Assembly: GCA_001627865.1 (NCBI GenBank)
Contig: LUQO01000044.1
Location: forward strand, 1 to 61,822
Origin: SAR324 cluster bacterium REDSEA-S27_B3
Lineage (GTDB): Bacteria > SAR324 > NAC60-12
Direction of reading: 5' to 3'
Length of the DNA stretch: 61,822 nucleotides
The translations under genes were made by a program, and so were the position numbers. Numbering within the stretch: the stretch's first letter is position 1; each line of letters begins with the position of its first letter. Shown piece by piece: positions 47,458 through 54,960 of the stretch. Below the pieces are notes generated by a model, which worked only from the letters and a program-made list of their open reading frames with translations, was not told the origin of the DNA and searched no databases.

Positions 47458-47547
47458 TTATACCCCATATCAATATCATGCAATTCATATACCCCTTGAT
47501 GTATATATGATTGTACCACTGTTTATACCTCATCTTATACCCCATTG
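47458..47547. repeat. Cluster of TATACCCC boxes upstream of the integrase-like gene
   Basis: Four copies of an 11-base box occur in 90 bases: TTATACCCCAT at about 47458, ATATACCCCTT at about 47487, TTATACCTCAT at about 47523 and TTATACCCCAT at 47535. All are in one orientation and, read on the minus strand, precede the integrase-like gene as ATGGGGTATAA. They could be arm-type binding sites for its N-terminal domain, or an operator. Confidence 0.65.
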
Positions 47548-47655
47548 TTAGGTTCAAATTACATTTTAAAGTGAACGATAACTGTAGGCAGAGCAGTAGG
47601 TATTTACATTTTTTTAATTCAGGTAGAAATATTTTTATTAATCTCCATAATCTTA

Positions 47656-47790
47656 TTACCCCACCTCGAAGTGCGGGGCTACCATTACGCATGACTATCG
47701 CTGCGTAGTGCGGGGCTGTCATTACACGAGATAATAATGATTATGTAATCTTACAACTCTTATTATCCCGCCTCGTAGGGCGGGGCTAGC
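47656..47790. repeat. Three GC-rich mini-hairpins in A+T-rich DNA
   Basis: ACCCCACCTCGAAGTGCGGG, then GCTGCGTAGTGCGGGGC, then CCCGCCTCGTAGGGCGGGGC recur within 135 bases. All end in GCGGGGCT. The first and third fold as CCCC/GGGG stems and share the loop motif CTCG. They may be degenerate copies of one short mobile repeat. Confidence 0.55.
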
Positions 47791-48043
47791 ACTATAAATT
47801 GCCCATTGAAAGTATTACGTGGCTGTCAAAACAAATTAAACAATAATTAACAGGGGCCGATAATACAATGATAATATACCCTATGTTATACCCTCAGTGC
47901 TAATACTAAACATACTGTTATAATGGAGTATAATTTTTATTATAATATTGTTTTTACCCACCGTATGCCACTCCCATACATATCATTTACATGGTATAAG
48001 CGACATTATTATATTAATCAGAATTAAACGCTAAAAAGAACTT

Positions 48044-48074
48044 CCCCTGGATTCCCGCTTCCGCGGGAATGACA
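48044..48074. repeat. Dispersed palindrome family B, copy 3
   Basis: CCCCTGGATTCCCGC, then TTCC, then GCGGGAATGACA form a clean hairpin with ATTCCCGC/GCGGGAAT arms. This is the best-preserved family B copy in the window. Confidence 0.8.
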
Positions 48075-48221
48075 TATATATCTATAAGTTGCTTACTCAT
48101 TTCTTATCAAGCAGAGTAAAACTTTGAGTAAATATTCCACCGGAATGCTGTTTAAACAGGAATGACAGATTCAATTTATCTGCTGTAATGCAAGTCCTGT
48201 AGAAAAGCAATGCTGATTATT

Positions 48222-48560
48222 TGATATACTATATATATAATCATAAATTCCCTTAAGATTGGTTTAGAGGCAGTATTGCTGATTGCCTGACTGCATAGTG
48301 AGAAGATATTTGTTTATTGCATAACTATATATATATTCATTAATCTGTTTTCAGTCTTATGATAATATATATAGTTATTCAATACTTTGTATATTATTGA
48401 TAAGATATATAAATAATCATAGAGTATAGTTATTCTATATTGATTATATATATAATTATTCATTTAATTTCTAAATTTCTGATGGCAAATATTATTTTAT
48501 ATTTCCACTAATTTGTCAGCAGATTCTATTTATGATTTTCTATATATATATTCAATATAA
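48222..48560. repeat. Array of TATATATA palindromes
   Basis: Near-identical A+T palindromes recur at about 48225 (ATACTATATATATAATCAT), 48322 (ATAACTATATATATATTCAT), 48362 (the inverse, ATAATATATATAGTTATTCA), 48400-48460 and 48538. Each is flanked by short ATTCA or AATCAT words. Spacing is roughly 40-90 bases. They resemble clustered binding sites or easily melting DNA. Confidence 0.5.
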
Positions 48561-48562
48561 TT

Positions 48563-48590
48563 ATCATGGGGTATAAAATGGGGTATATTG
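48563..48590. repeat. Paired GGGGTATA boxes on the right of the noncoding stretch
   Basis: ATGGGGTATAA and ATGGGGTATAT occur back to back. They are inverted relative to the TATACCCC cluster at 47458-47547, so the boxes bracket the noncoding stretch. Confidence 0.65.
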
Positions 48591-48622
48591 AAGTTTAGTC
48601 CTAAAATAAGCTGTGGGACAGC

Positions 48623-49582
48623 TTACCTGTTTCTGGGCATTGGCCTTGATAGAACATTTCTTCTGCCCTGCATAATTTCACTGAATACTACAAACAATCC
48701 CGCACCAGCAATCAGTACTATCCCAAGCCATGTGTTAAAATCAGGCCAGTCGCCAAAGATAGTTATGCTCCAGAAAATGGATAAGGGAAGCGCAGTGTAT
48801 TCAAAAGGGGCTATAAGTCCTGCTTTAGCAACTCGATAAGCCTGACTGACAAAATATGCTCCGGCTCCACTGCCGATACCGATAGTAAACATGATCAAAT
48901 AATCCTGTAATGAAGGTAGTGTCCAGCTTCTAAGCAAATAATACAGCGTTGGATTTGTTTCATCTGCAAAATGTCCGTTTCCAAAAAACAGACCGAACAG
49001 GCTGCTGATAACTAAAAGATTAATCTGAACGTAAAATACCATGGTTGAAGCTTTTTCTTTTTCACCCATTTTACGTGTTGTAATCTGAACAACAGCATAG
49101 GCCAGCGCGGCAGTAAGAGGGAGCAGACTGGTAAGATTGAAACCGCCAAAGCCAGGCCTCATTATGATCAGCACCCCTGCAAGTCCAGCCAGCACTGCCG
49201 CCCAGCAGCGAAGTTCAACTTTTTCTCCAATTAACAGCACCGACAAGGCGGTGATCAGCAGCGGTGCAATAAAGAAGATTGATACAGATTCAGCAAGTGA
49301 GATGGTTACCAGCGAAGTGAAAAAACAAAGATTGGCGATAACTATTCCAAAGCCTCTTAACAGGTGCAGTCCCAGCCTGTTGGTAAGGATGAAGCTGAAA
49401 CCTCCGTTTCTGTAACCAAAAATAATCAAAGTAAAAATGATTGCCGTAACAGAGCGCGTAAACACTATCTGGTGCAGGGCATAATTTCCGCTGATAAACT
49501 TGATTGCCATATCCTGTGTGGTAAAGGAGATTTGTGCGAGGATGATGCATATTATCCCTATAATCTTTTTATCTATGTTCAT
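48623..49582 (-). CDS. EamA-family drug/metabolite transporter (DMT superfamily)
   Basis: This 319-residue, ten-helix inner-membrane protein has two EamA repeats. The first repeat starts IIGIICIILAQISFTTQDMA and includes FFTSLVTISLAESVSIFFIA. The second includes GSGAGAYFVSQAYRVAKAGL and ALPLSIFWSITIFGDWPDFN. The substrate cannot be read from sequence. It is flanked by GGGGTATATTG at 48580-48590 and again at 49688-49698, suggesting it came in as part of the island. Confidence 0.9.
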   Translation of the reverse strand: MNIDKKIIGIICIILAQISFTTQDMAIKFISGNYALHQIVFTRSVTAIIFTLIIFGYRNGGFSFILTNRLGLHLLRGFGIVIANLCFFTSLVTISLAESVSIFFIAPLLITALSVLLIGEKVELRCWAAVLAGLAGVLIIMRPGFGGFNLTSLLPLTAALAYAVVQITTRKMGEKEKASTMVFYVQINLLVISSLFGLFFGNGHFADETNPTLYYLLRSWTLPSLQDYLIMFTIGIGSGAGAYFVSQAYRVAKAGLIAPFEYTALPLSIFWSITIFGDWPDFNTWLGIVLIAGAGLFVVFSEIMQGRRNVLSRPMPRNR

Positions 49583-49660
49583 GGTCTTTTAATAAAAATA
49601 TCTTAAGAGGCCCAACTGAGCATAATTCACCCATCAGGATGATTGATAACAGCAAACAGC

Positions 49661-49698
49661 CTGGGGTATATTTCACGCTGTTTAGCCGGGGTATATTG
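49661..49698. repeat. Two further GGGGTATATT boxes right of the transporter gene
   Basis: CTGGGGTATATTTC and CCGGGGTATATTGC occur 25 bases apart. The second is an 11-base direct repeat of 48580-48590. They mark the right edge of the island, next to the obg operon. Confidence 0.6.
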
Positions 49699-49993
49699 CT
49701 AATTTTTTGTAGGAGATTTCAGCAGCACAGGAAAGTGAGGATTCATTCCCATGTGTGGAGTCGGCGAGAATGTGTATTCCAAGAAAATCATTATGCAGTG
49801 TGAGTGATACTTCAAGTCCTTCAATTACAGGAATCAGTGTTGCTTCATACAGGATGCTTCCGCATATGTCCCGTTCTCCTGGATGTTTGAGCATTCCCCG
49901 TAAACGCACAGCTCCTCCTGTGTCCTCAACAATAATTTGCTTCTGGTCATTACTCTCAAGAAATTCAATTAAATTGGTTTTATCCCACTCCAT
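49682..49993 (-). CDS. Unknown small protein translationally coupled to obg
   Basis: This protein of about 103 residues has no recognised family. It is mixed alpha/beta by appearance, soluble, with no signal peptide. Its ATG overlaps the obg stop as TGATG, so it should be made together with the GTPase. Its last codons overlap a GGGGTATATTG box of the island edge. The C-terminus (EISYKKLAIYPG) may have been reshaped by that insertion. Function is unknown. Confidence 0.65.
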   Translation of the reverse strand: MEWDKTNLIEFLESNDQKQIIVEDTGGAVRLRGMLKHPGERDICGSILYEATLIPVIEGLEVSLTLHNDFLGIHILADSTHGNESSLSCAAEISYKKLAIYPG

Positions 49994-50979
49994 CAATCAT
50001 CCCAGATTGAATTGTGCCGAAGGTTATCCTGCTGATATCCAGAGGATAATTCATTTTCCCGCTGACGTTCATTCTTAACTGTTTCTCCCAGAAAACCCAG
50101 CAGCTGCTGTATTCCTTCACCGCTGACTGAAGAAACTCGAAAGACCGACTCGCCTGCCGCTTCAAGCTGCTGCTGAAGTTCATCCAGCGGTTCAAATTCT
50201 GTGATGCTGTCAATTTTGGTGAAGGCGACCGCACGGGTTTTTTTCATCAGTCCCGCAGAGAAAAGCTCCAGTTCCCTGATCAGTGTTTGATATTCTTCTT
50301 CCGGGGGATTTTCGGAAAATCCTGAAACATCCAGCAGAATCAGCAAACTTGCGGTGCGTTCAATGTGACGCAAAAATCGATCTCCAAGCCCTCTGCCGTC
50401 ATGTGCCCCGGCGATGATGCCTGGAATATCCGCAATCCTTGGACGTGCCTGTGAAACCCTGCTGATCAGTGTGGATTTACCTGCGTTTGGAAAACCAACC
50501 AGGCCGACATCTGCCATCAATTTCAAATCAAGCCTGACCCAGCAATCAGTTCCTGGTTCTCCCGGATGGTGATAATCCGGCGCACGGTTTGTAGCAGTTT
50601 TGAAACGTGCGTTGCCACGTCCGCCGCGTCCGCCCGGAAAAATAAGATATTCTTTTTTTTCAACCACTTCCAGCAGCACCTCTTGCGTTTCCTCAAGTTT
50701 TGCTAAAGTTCCCAGCGGGACAGGGATGCACAGATCTCGGCCATGTTTGTCGCTGCCTCCTCCGTTTTTCCCGTTTTCCGCATGCTGATGCTGCTGAAAT
50801 GACAGGTCAAGCAGTGTATTTTTACTGTTGTCACCCACCAGAAAAACGTCTCCGCCTTTACCGCCGTCACCGCCGTCAGGTCCTCCCTGTGGAATAAATT
50901 TTTCCCTCCGGAATGATGTGCATCCGGAACCTCCGCTTCCGGAACGGACGTGTATTTTTACTGAATCAACAAATTTCAT
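49993..50979 (-). CDS. obgE: Obg-family ribosome-associated GTPase
   Basis: Obg binds the 50S subunit and links ribosome assembly to nutrient state. The glycine-rich Obg fold is at 1-158 (KIHVRSGSGGSGCTSFRRE, GGPDGGDGGKGGDV, GGRGGRGNARF). The G domain has G1 GFPNAGKST, switch II DIPGIIAGAHDGRGLG and G4 FTKID. The 328 residues indicate no C-terminal OCT extension. Unusually, rplU-rpmA are not upstream; a divergent gap of 198 bases leads to apaG. Confidence 0.96.
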   Translation of the reverse strand: MKFVDSVKIHVRSGSGGSGCTSFRREKFIPQGGPDGGDGGKGGDVFLVGDNSKNTLLDLSFQQHQHAENGKNGGGSDKHGRDLCIPVPLGTLAKLEETQEVLLEVVEKKEYLIFPGGRGGRGNARFKTATNRAPDYHHPGEPGTDCWVRLDLKLMADVGLVGFPNAGKSTLISRVSQARPRIADIPGIIAGAHDGRGLGDRFLRHIERTASLLILLDVSGFSENPPEEEYQTLIRELELFSAGLMKKTRAVAFTKIDSITEFEPLDELQQQLEAAGESVFRVSSVSGEGIQQLLGFLGETVKNERQRENELSSGYQQDNLRHNSIWDD

Positions 50980-51177
50980 TATTTACCAGGGAGGCGGTTA
51001 TTACAAAAAAAAATGGAATCCTAAACAGGATGGGACAATTTTATCTGAAGTTGGACTGCAGGGCAAGTCGAGTACTTTCAGGCTGGCTGACAATTTCCCG
51101 TTGCCATTTTTGAAAAATGTGGTTATAACTCGATTGCAAAACATACAGTTTGCTGAATTGGCATAATAAGGGAAATC

Positions 51178-51561
51178 ATGGAAGAAGCAATTACTGAAGG
51201 TATTCGGGTTCAGGTAGAGTCATTTTACCTTGACACTCATTCAACTCCTGAAGAAGAGCGCTATGTATTTGCATACCATATACGCTTAAAAAATTTCAGC
51301 AAGCGCACAGTGCAGCTGCTAAGAAGACATTGGATAATTACCGACAGCAGCGGTGATGTCAATGAAGTGAAAGGCGATGGTGTGGTCGGAGATCAGCCCG
51401 TGTTAGCGCCTGATGAGGAATATGAATACACCAGCGGCTCACATCTTAAATCACCTGTTGGTACGATGCAGGGAACATATCAGATGACTACAACAGATGG
51501 GGAAGAATTCGAAGTGACTATTCCCTGCTTCACACTGGCTGTACCCGGAAAAATTAATTGA
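51178..51561 (+). CDS. apaG: ApaG domain protein
   Basis: This 127-residue ApaG is a fibronectin III-like fold linked to Co2+/Mg2+ homeostasis in enterobacteria. Consensus blocks are RYVFAYHIRLKNFSKRTVQL, LRRHWIITDSSG, VKGDGVVGDQPVLAP and GTYQMTTTDGEEFEVTIPCF. AGGGA lies before the ATG. It is convergent with the Smr gene, with stops 7 bases apart. Confidence 0.95.
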   Translation: MEEAITEGIRVQVESFYLDTHSTPEEERYVFAYHIRLKNFSKRTVQLLRRHWIITDSSGDVNEVKGDGVVGDQPVLAPDEEYEYTSGSHLKSPVGTMQGTYQMTTTDGEEFEVTIPCFTLAVPGKIN

Positions 51562-51567
51562 CTCACT

Positions 51568-52020
51568 TTATTTAAAATTCAGCCAAATCGCGCCTGAACC
51601 GCCAAAGCGCGGCGGAGCTTCTTCAAAATCGCGGATGTAAGAGGCAGCGTTGCGTTCAAGCCAAAGCTTTACCTCCCTTTTAAGTACCGGAGTCTGTTCA
51701 GCAGAATGGTGACCTTTCCCGGTGATAATCAAGGCTGTACGGAAATTATTCCGGTAACAGTCAGCAACAAATTTCTGCACCATCATTATTGCTTCCTCCC
51801 TGGTTTTACCGTGCAGGTCCAGCTCATCGTCCGGTCTTAAAACAGCGGTACGCGCTATGGTTCTGGTTTTTTTTGGAGATGACTGTTCAGCAGTTTGATC
51901 AGGCGGGGATTCTTTATCGGGGACGTCTTTGACATTGTCAAAGATCTGCTTCATCAGTGCATCATCCTGATCCGATTCCTCAAAGGTGAGATTGGATGAA
52001 GTTGAGCTTTTTCTGCCCAT
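51568..52020 (-). CDS. Smr-domain protein
   Basis: This 150-residue protein has a disordered acidic N-terminal half and a C-terminal Smr domain. The domain has the DDELDLHGKTREEAIMMVQ and LIITGKGHHS motifs, then PPRFGGSGAIWLNF. Small Smr proteins act as nucleases or bind branched nucleic acid; recent work links some to collided ribosomes. Which role applies here is unknown. It lies 12 bases after the barrel-protein gene in the same direction. Confidence 0.9.
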   Translation of the reverse strand: MGRKSSTSSNLTFEESDQDDALMKQIFDNVKDVPDKESPPDQTAEQSSPKKTRTIARTAVLRPDDELDLHGKTREEAIMMVQKFVADCYRNNFRTALIITGKGHHSAEQTPVLKREVKLWLERNAASYIRDFEEAPPRFGGSGAIWLNFK

Positions 52021-52032
52021 TTTACTAAAGTA

Positions 52033-52641
52033 TCAGAAATAGTACCGTGCCGAAACTGCATTGTAGAATCCCTGGGCGGCATTGCTGACATCCTGCTGTC
52101 GCAGCACGCCCAATTCAATTGAAATTCCGAAATTAGGACTGCTCCGTGGGAAAAATTCATTGCCGGCGTAAAACCTGAGGGCGGTGCCGCGTTTGCTGCT
52201 CCTGGAAATGATGCCTGCCCCGGCGCCGTAAAAAAGGTCATTTGTGCCTTCAGACATGAATACCCTGGAATAGCGCAATTCAACACCGAAAGTGTCCTGT
52301 GTGCCTGAATTGTAGCCAACCAGCAGTTCAGCTGAATCATCTGAACTCAGCCAGTTTTTGAGAGAGAGGTTTTCCTCATTGCCGTTTGGTCGATAATGTA
52401 TGCCTATCCCTACCCTGCGGGCAAAACTTCTGGCAGATGAGTCAAATTCAATAATATTCAGATCAGCCCTGTCAATCTTCAGCTCCTGGGCTGTGAGCTT
52501 GGATTCAAGATACAAAGTTTTTTCATCCATCAAGCGGATTGTACCCTCAAGAGACTCCCCGCTGTTTAACCTTAATGTATCAGCTGCGGCTCCAAAAGCG
52601 AACAGCAGAATTGTCAGGGACAGAAATAATTTTTTAAACAT
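52033..52641 (-). CDS. Exported protein with SH3-like N-domain and predicted outer-membrane barrel
   Basis: This 202-residue protein has a signal peptide (about 1-20, ending AFGAAAD). A short SH3-like segment follows, DTLRLNSGESLEGTIRLMDE through KIDRADLNIIEFD (about 21-68). The rest alternates as in barrel strands (FGVELRYSRVFMSEG, LFYGAGAGIISRSSKRGTAL) and ends AVSARYYF with a terminal Phe. I do not recognise a family. It is co-directional with the Smr gene. Confidence 0.7.
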   Translation of the reverse strand: MFKKLFLSLTILLFAFGAAADTLRLNSGESLEGTIRLMDEKTLYLESKLTAQELKIDRADLNIIEFDSSARSFARRVGIGIHYRPNGNEENLSLKNWLSSDDSAELLVGYNSGTQDTFGVELRYSRVFMSEGTNDLFYGAGAGIISRSSKRGTALRFYAGNEFFPRSSPNFGISIELGVLRQQDVSNAAQGFYNAVSARYYF

Positions 52642-52869
52642 GGTTTTTTGAAATGATTAATTTTGGAAAGCGTCTTTATTCTGCGTGATCTATGCAATTC
52701 ATGAACCTTAGTTTGACCCGTCTCAGAGAAGATACTGAAGCAGCTGCATCGCGGAGCGCTGTCAGTGTTTCCTTGACATTAGAAGGTGGTTCAGCGCACA
52801 ATGAATGTGCTAATCACACAGTTTTGCATTTAATACAATGCCTGAGAAAGACCTCGGATTTTTACTTTT

Positions 52870-53646
52870 ATGAACAATATACATCCAACATCAGTTATCG
52901 ATGACAGCGTTGAACTTGGCGCTGACCTGGAAATTGGTCCTTACTGCCGGATCGGATCAGACGTAAAACTGGGTGACGGATGCCGACTGATATCCCATGT
53001 TGTTATTGAAGGTCCAAGTACAATTGGCAATGAAAATTCTTTTTTCCCGTATTCCTACATAGGCGGCGAACCCCAGGATTTAAAATACAATCAGGAAAAA
53101 ACACAGCTGATAATCGGCAGCAAAAATACTTTTCGCGAAGGCGTTTCAGTGCATCGCGGCACAGTCGGCGGGGGCGGAGAAACGGTGTTAGGTGATGAAA
53201 ATCTGCTGATGGGCTATGTACATGTAGCTCATGACTGCCGGATAGGAAACCATAACATTCTTGCTAATTATACAGGTCTGAGCGGACATGTTACGATGGA
53301 CGACCATGTCACATTAGGAGGACAAAATGGAGTAGCCCAGTTCCTGAGGGTCGGTTCCTATGTTTACACAGGCGCGGCTTCACTGATTGACCGCAATGTT
53401 CCGCCTTACTCTACAGGATATGGAAACCGTTTTGAAGTGAAAGGCGTAAACATTGTGGGCTTAAAACGCCAGAATTTCAGTCGTGAGTCTATTGGAGAAA
53501 TCCTTGAAACACATCGAATTTATTACCATGCTGAACTGAAAAATGATGAGGCGCTGCGTGTGATCGAGGAAACATTTGGAGAAAGCACCGCGGTACGCAC
53601 ATTTCTTGACTTTATTTATTCTGTGGAAACCAGCGGCAAACACTGA
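52870..53646 (+). CDS. lpxA: UDP-N-acetylglucosamine O-acyltransferase LpxA
   Basis: LpxA catalyses the first step of lipid A synthesis, moving a 3-hydroxyacyl chain from ACP to UDP-GlcNAc. The left-handed beta-helix of hexapeptide repeats starts at IHPTSVIDDSVELGADLEIG. The catalytic His is in YVHVAHDCRIGNH (about 118-130). IGGEPQDLKYNQEKT is a family signature. The helical C-terminus covers about 195-258. The 258 residues are normal. The usual neighbours fabZ and lpxB are absent; an unknown gene follows after 26 bases. Confidence 0.97.
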   Translation: MNNIHPTSVIDDSVELGADLEIGPYCRIGSDVKLGDGCRLISHVVIEGPSTIGNENSFFPYSYIGGEPQDLKYNQEKTQLIIGSKNTFREGVSVHRGTVGGGGETVLGDENLLMGYVHVAHDCRIGNHNILANYTGLSGHVTMDDHVTLGGQNGVAQFLRVGSYVYTGAASLIDRNVPPYSTGYGNRFEVKGVNIVGLKRQNFSRESIGEILETHRIYYHAELKNDEALRVIEETFGESTAVRTFLDFIYSVETSGKH

Positions 53647-53672
53647 GTATTAAGGCAAAACAGGGAGTTTAA

Positions 53673-54575
53673 ATGCCAAACATGCTCGATGCTCTTGAGG
53701 AGCGACTGCAGCAATTCCTGCTGGAGCAGGAAACTAAAAAAACCTGGGACGGCTGGATCCAATGGCTGGCTGACATTGACTGTCCGCTTACATTTGAAAA
53801 ACCGCTGCAGATCCCAAATCGACCATTCAGTTTTCAAACTTGGCTTGCTTCATGTGAACAGCAGCTGAGCCAGAATCCGGACTGGCAGGCACGGCTCAGC
53901 ACTCCTGCATGGCTGAAGAGGCAGCAGATAACTGTAATACCTAATCTCTTAAAAAGCGGAGACAACAAAGCCCTTGAAACGGCGGAATTGAGCGGACTGC
54001 AGACCGAGTTGGCAAGGATGGTTGATCAGATACACACCGTTCAGCAGCGCCTTTCGCACCTTGAGACCGGTTCTGCCAGGAGTACAGTACAGTCTGCAGT
54101 GCCAAGGGCGTCGCAGCAAATTCCATCAATGCCTGTACCGCAGGGAACCCTGCCCGCCTCAGGATTATCTGACCCTATGGGTCGTCCGGATCTTGCCAGA
54201 ACCCTTGAACGGGAACTGCAGATGATCAGCAAGGGAACAGGTGCTAAGGGTTCAGCAAAATCTGACCCTGATGTAATTGAACCTGAAATTATTGCTCTTA
54301 AAGATGCATACCTGACATTTAACCGTTGGTGTGATCAATTTGATGAGGTTCATCTTGATTTGCAGGAATTTGTAAACGGGACACTCCGGGTTCAGAGCAG
54401 TCATAGCATTTCCTTTAAGCAGTTCAAGCACCGTCTGCTTAAAAACGCCAGGGATGTAAAACAGCTGGAAGGTGTGGTGGAATCATTTTCACGACTGCGT
54501 AGCAGTGGGGTTGACGTGAATCTACCGGAGACTGTCAGCACTGCTGAAAACTCAGAAGCTGTTTCAGGCTCATAA
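53673..54575 (+). CDS. Unknown 300-residue coiled-coil-containing protein
   Basis: I recognise no family. The N-terminal part (1-95) is Trp-rich and helical (KKTWDGWIQWLADIDCPL, FSFQTWLASCEQQLSQNPDW). Heptad-like helices lie near 108-135 (LQTELARMVDQIHTVQQRLS). A Ser/Pro/Gly-rich linker covers about 135-185, and another helical region about 205-280. No signal peptide or membrane helix is present, so it is cytoplasmic. It begins 26 bases after lpxA and is probably co-transcribed. Confidence 0.75.
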   Translation: MPNMLDALEERLQQFLLEQETKKTWDGWIQWLADIDCPLTFEKPLQIPNRPFSFQTWLASCEQQLSQNPDWQARLSTPAWLKRQQITVIPNLLKSGDNKALETAELSGLQTELARMVDQIHTVQQRLSHLETGSARSTVQSAVPRASQQIPSMPVPQGTLPASGLSDPMGRPDLARTLERELQMISKGTGAKGSAKSDPDVIEPEIIALKDAYLTFNRWCDQFDEVHLDLQEFVNGTLRVQSSHSISFKQFKHRLLKNARDVKQLEGVVESFSRLRSSGVDVNLPETVSTAENSEAVSGS

Positions 54576-54960
54576 TGTTTTAATTGGTCGGTAAACAATC
54601 ATGACTTTCTAAACAGTTTTTAGTTTGTCATCACGGACTTGATCCGGGATCCAGATGCATCTTTAGGAACTGCCCCTCACCCACCGCAAGCGGTCCCCCC
54701 TCTCCCCTGGGAGAGGGTTATAAAGAATGCAGCGGTTGTCACTCTCAAAAGGGTAAGGGTAGTAATGAAAGCTGAGGTTCTCCCTCTCCTTGGGGAGAGG
54801 GGATACTAAAACAATCATCCATGATTCAGATTGTGCTTTGTTTTGTCCGGATTGTCAAAGGGAGAATCTATCAGGCTTAGACATTTAGACAAACACTGTA
54901 ATCAAAATTAAGAATAATCACAATAATCAGTTGTAATAATTACATTAAAACAACCAGATA
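54576..54960. repeat. Repeat-filled gap before pheS (family B copy 4, family A copy 6)
   Basis: A degenerate family B palindrome lies at 54627-54654 (GTCATCACGGACTTGATCCG, then GGATCCAG). A family A copy lies at about 54668-54720 (CCCCTCACCCACCGCAAGCG, then CTCTCCCCTGGGAGAGG). A second, isolated family A inner hairpin is at 54781-54803 (CCCTCTCCTTGGGGAGAGGG). The remaining 150 bases before pheS are A+T-rich and may hold its promoter. Confidence 0.7.

Larger units (their letters stand above)
47398..48622. other. Long A+T-rich noncoding stretch
   Basis: These 1.2 kb hold no convincing protein gene or tRNA. They contain GGGGTATA-type boxes at both ends (and degenerate ones at about 47874-47896), three short GC-rich hairpins at 47656-47790, a family B palindrome at 48044-48074 and an array of TATATATA-containing palindromes at about 48222-48560. 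The organisation looks more like a protein-binding or integration region than neutral spacer. Confidence 0.6.

Noticed and set aside
47453..47722. An 89-codon minus-strand frame in the noncoding stretch
   Set aside because: It spans GGGGTATA boxes and a GC-rich hairpin and has low-complexity composition; it looks like repeat read-through.
47398..48622. CRISPR array suspected from repeated boxes
   Set aside because: Repeat units are only 8-11 bases, spacing is irregular, and there are no uniform spacers or cas genes.
46696..49700. tRNA gene as the integration target of the island
   Set aside because: I looked for a T-loop/acceptor pattern near the integrase-like gene and both box clusters and saw none.
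52692..52904. A 70-codon frame ending inside lpxA, with SVSLTLEGGSAHNECANHTV vaguely like a HisB start
   Set aside because: The resemblance is weak, there is no ribosome site, and it overlaps the lpxA start in another frame. I treat it as chance, though it is the only candidate in that gap.
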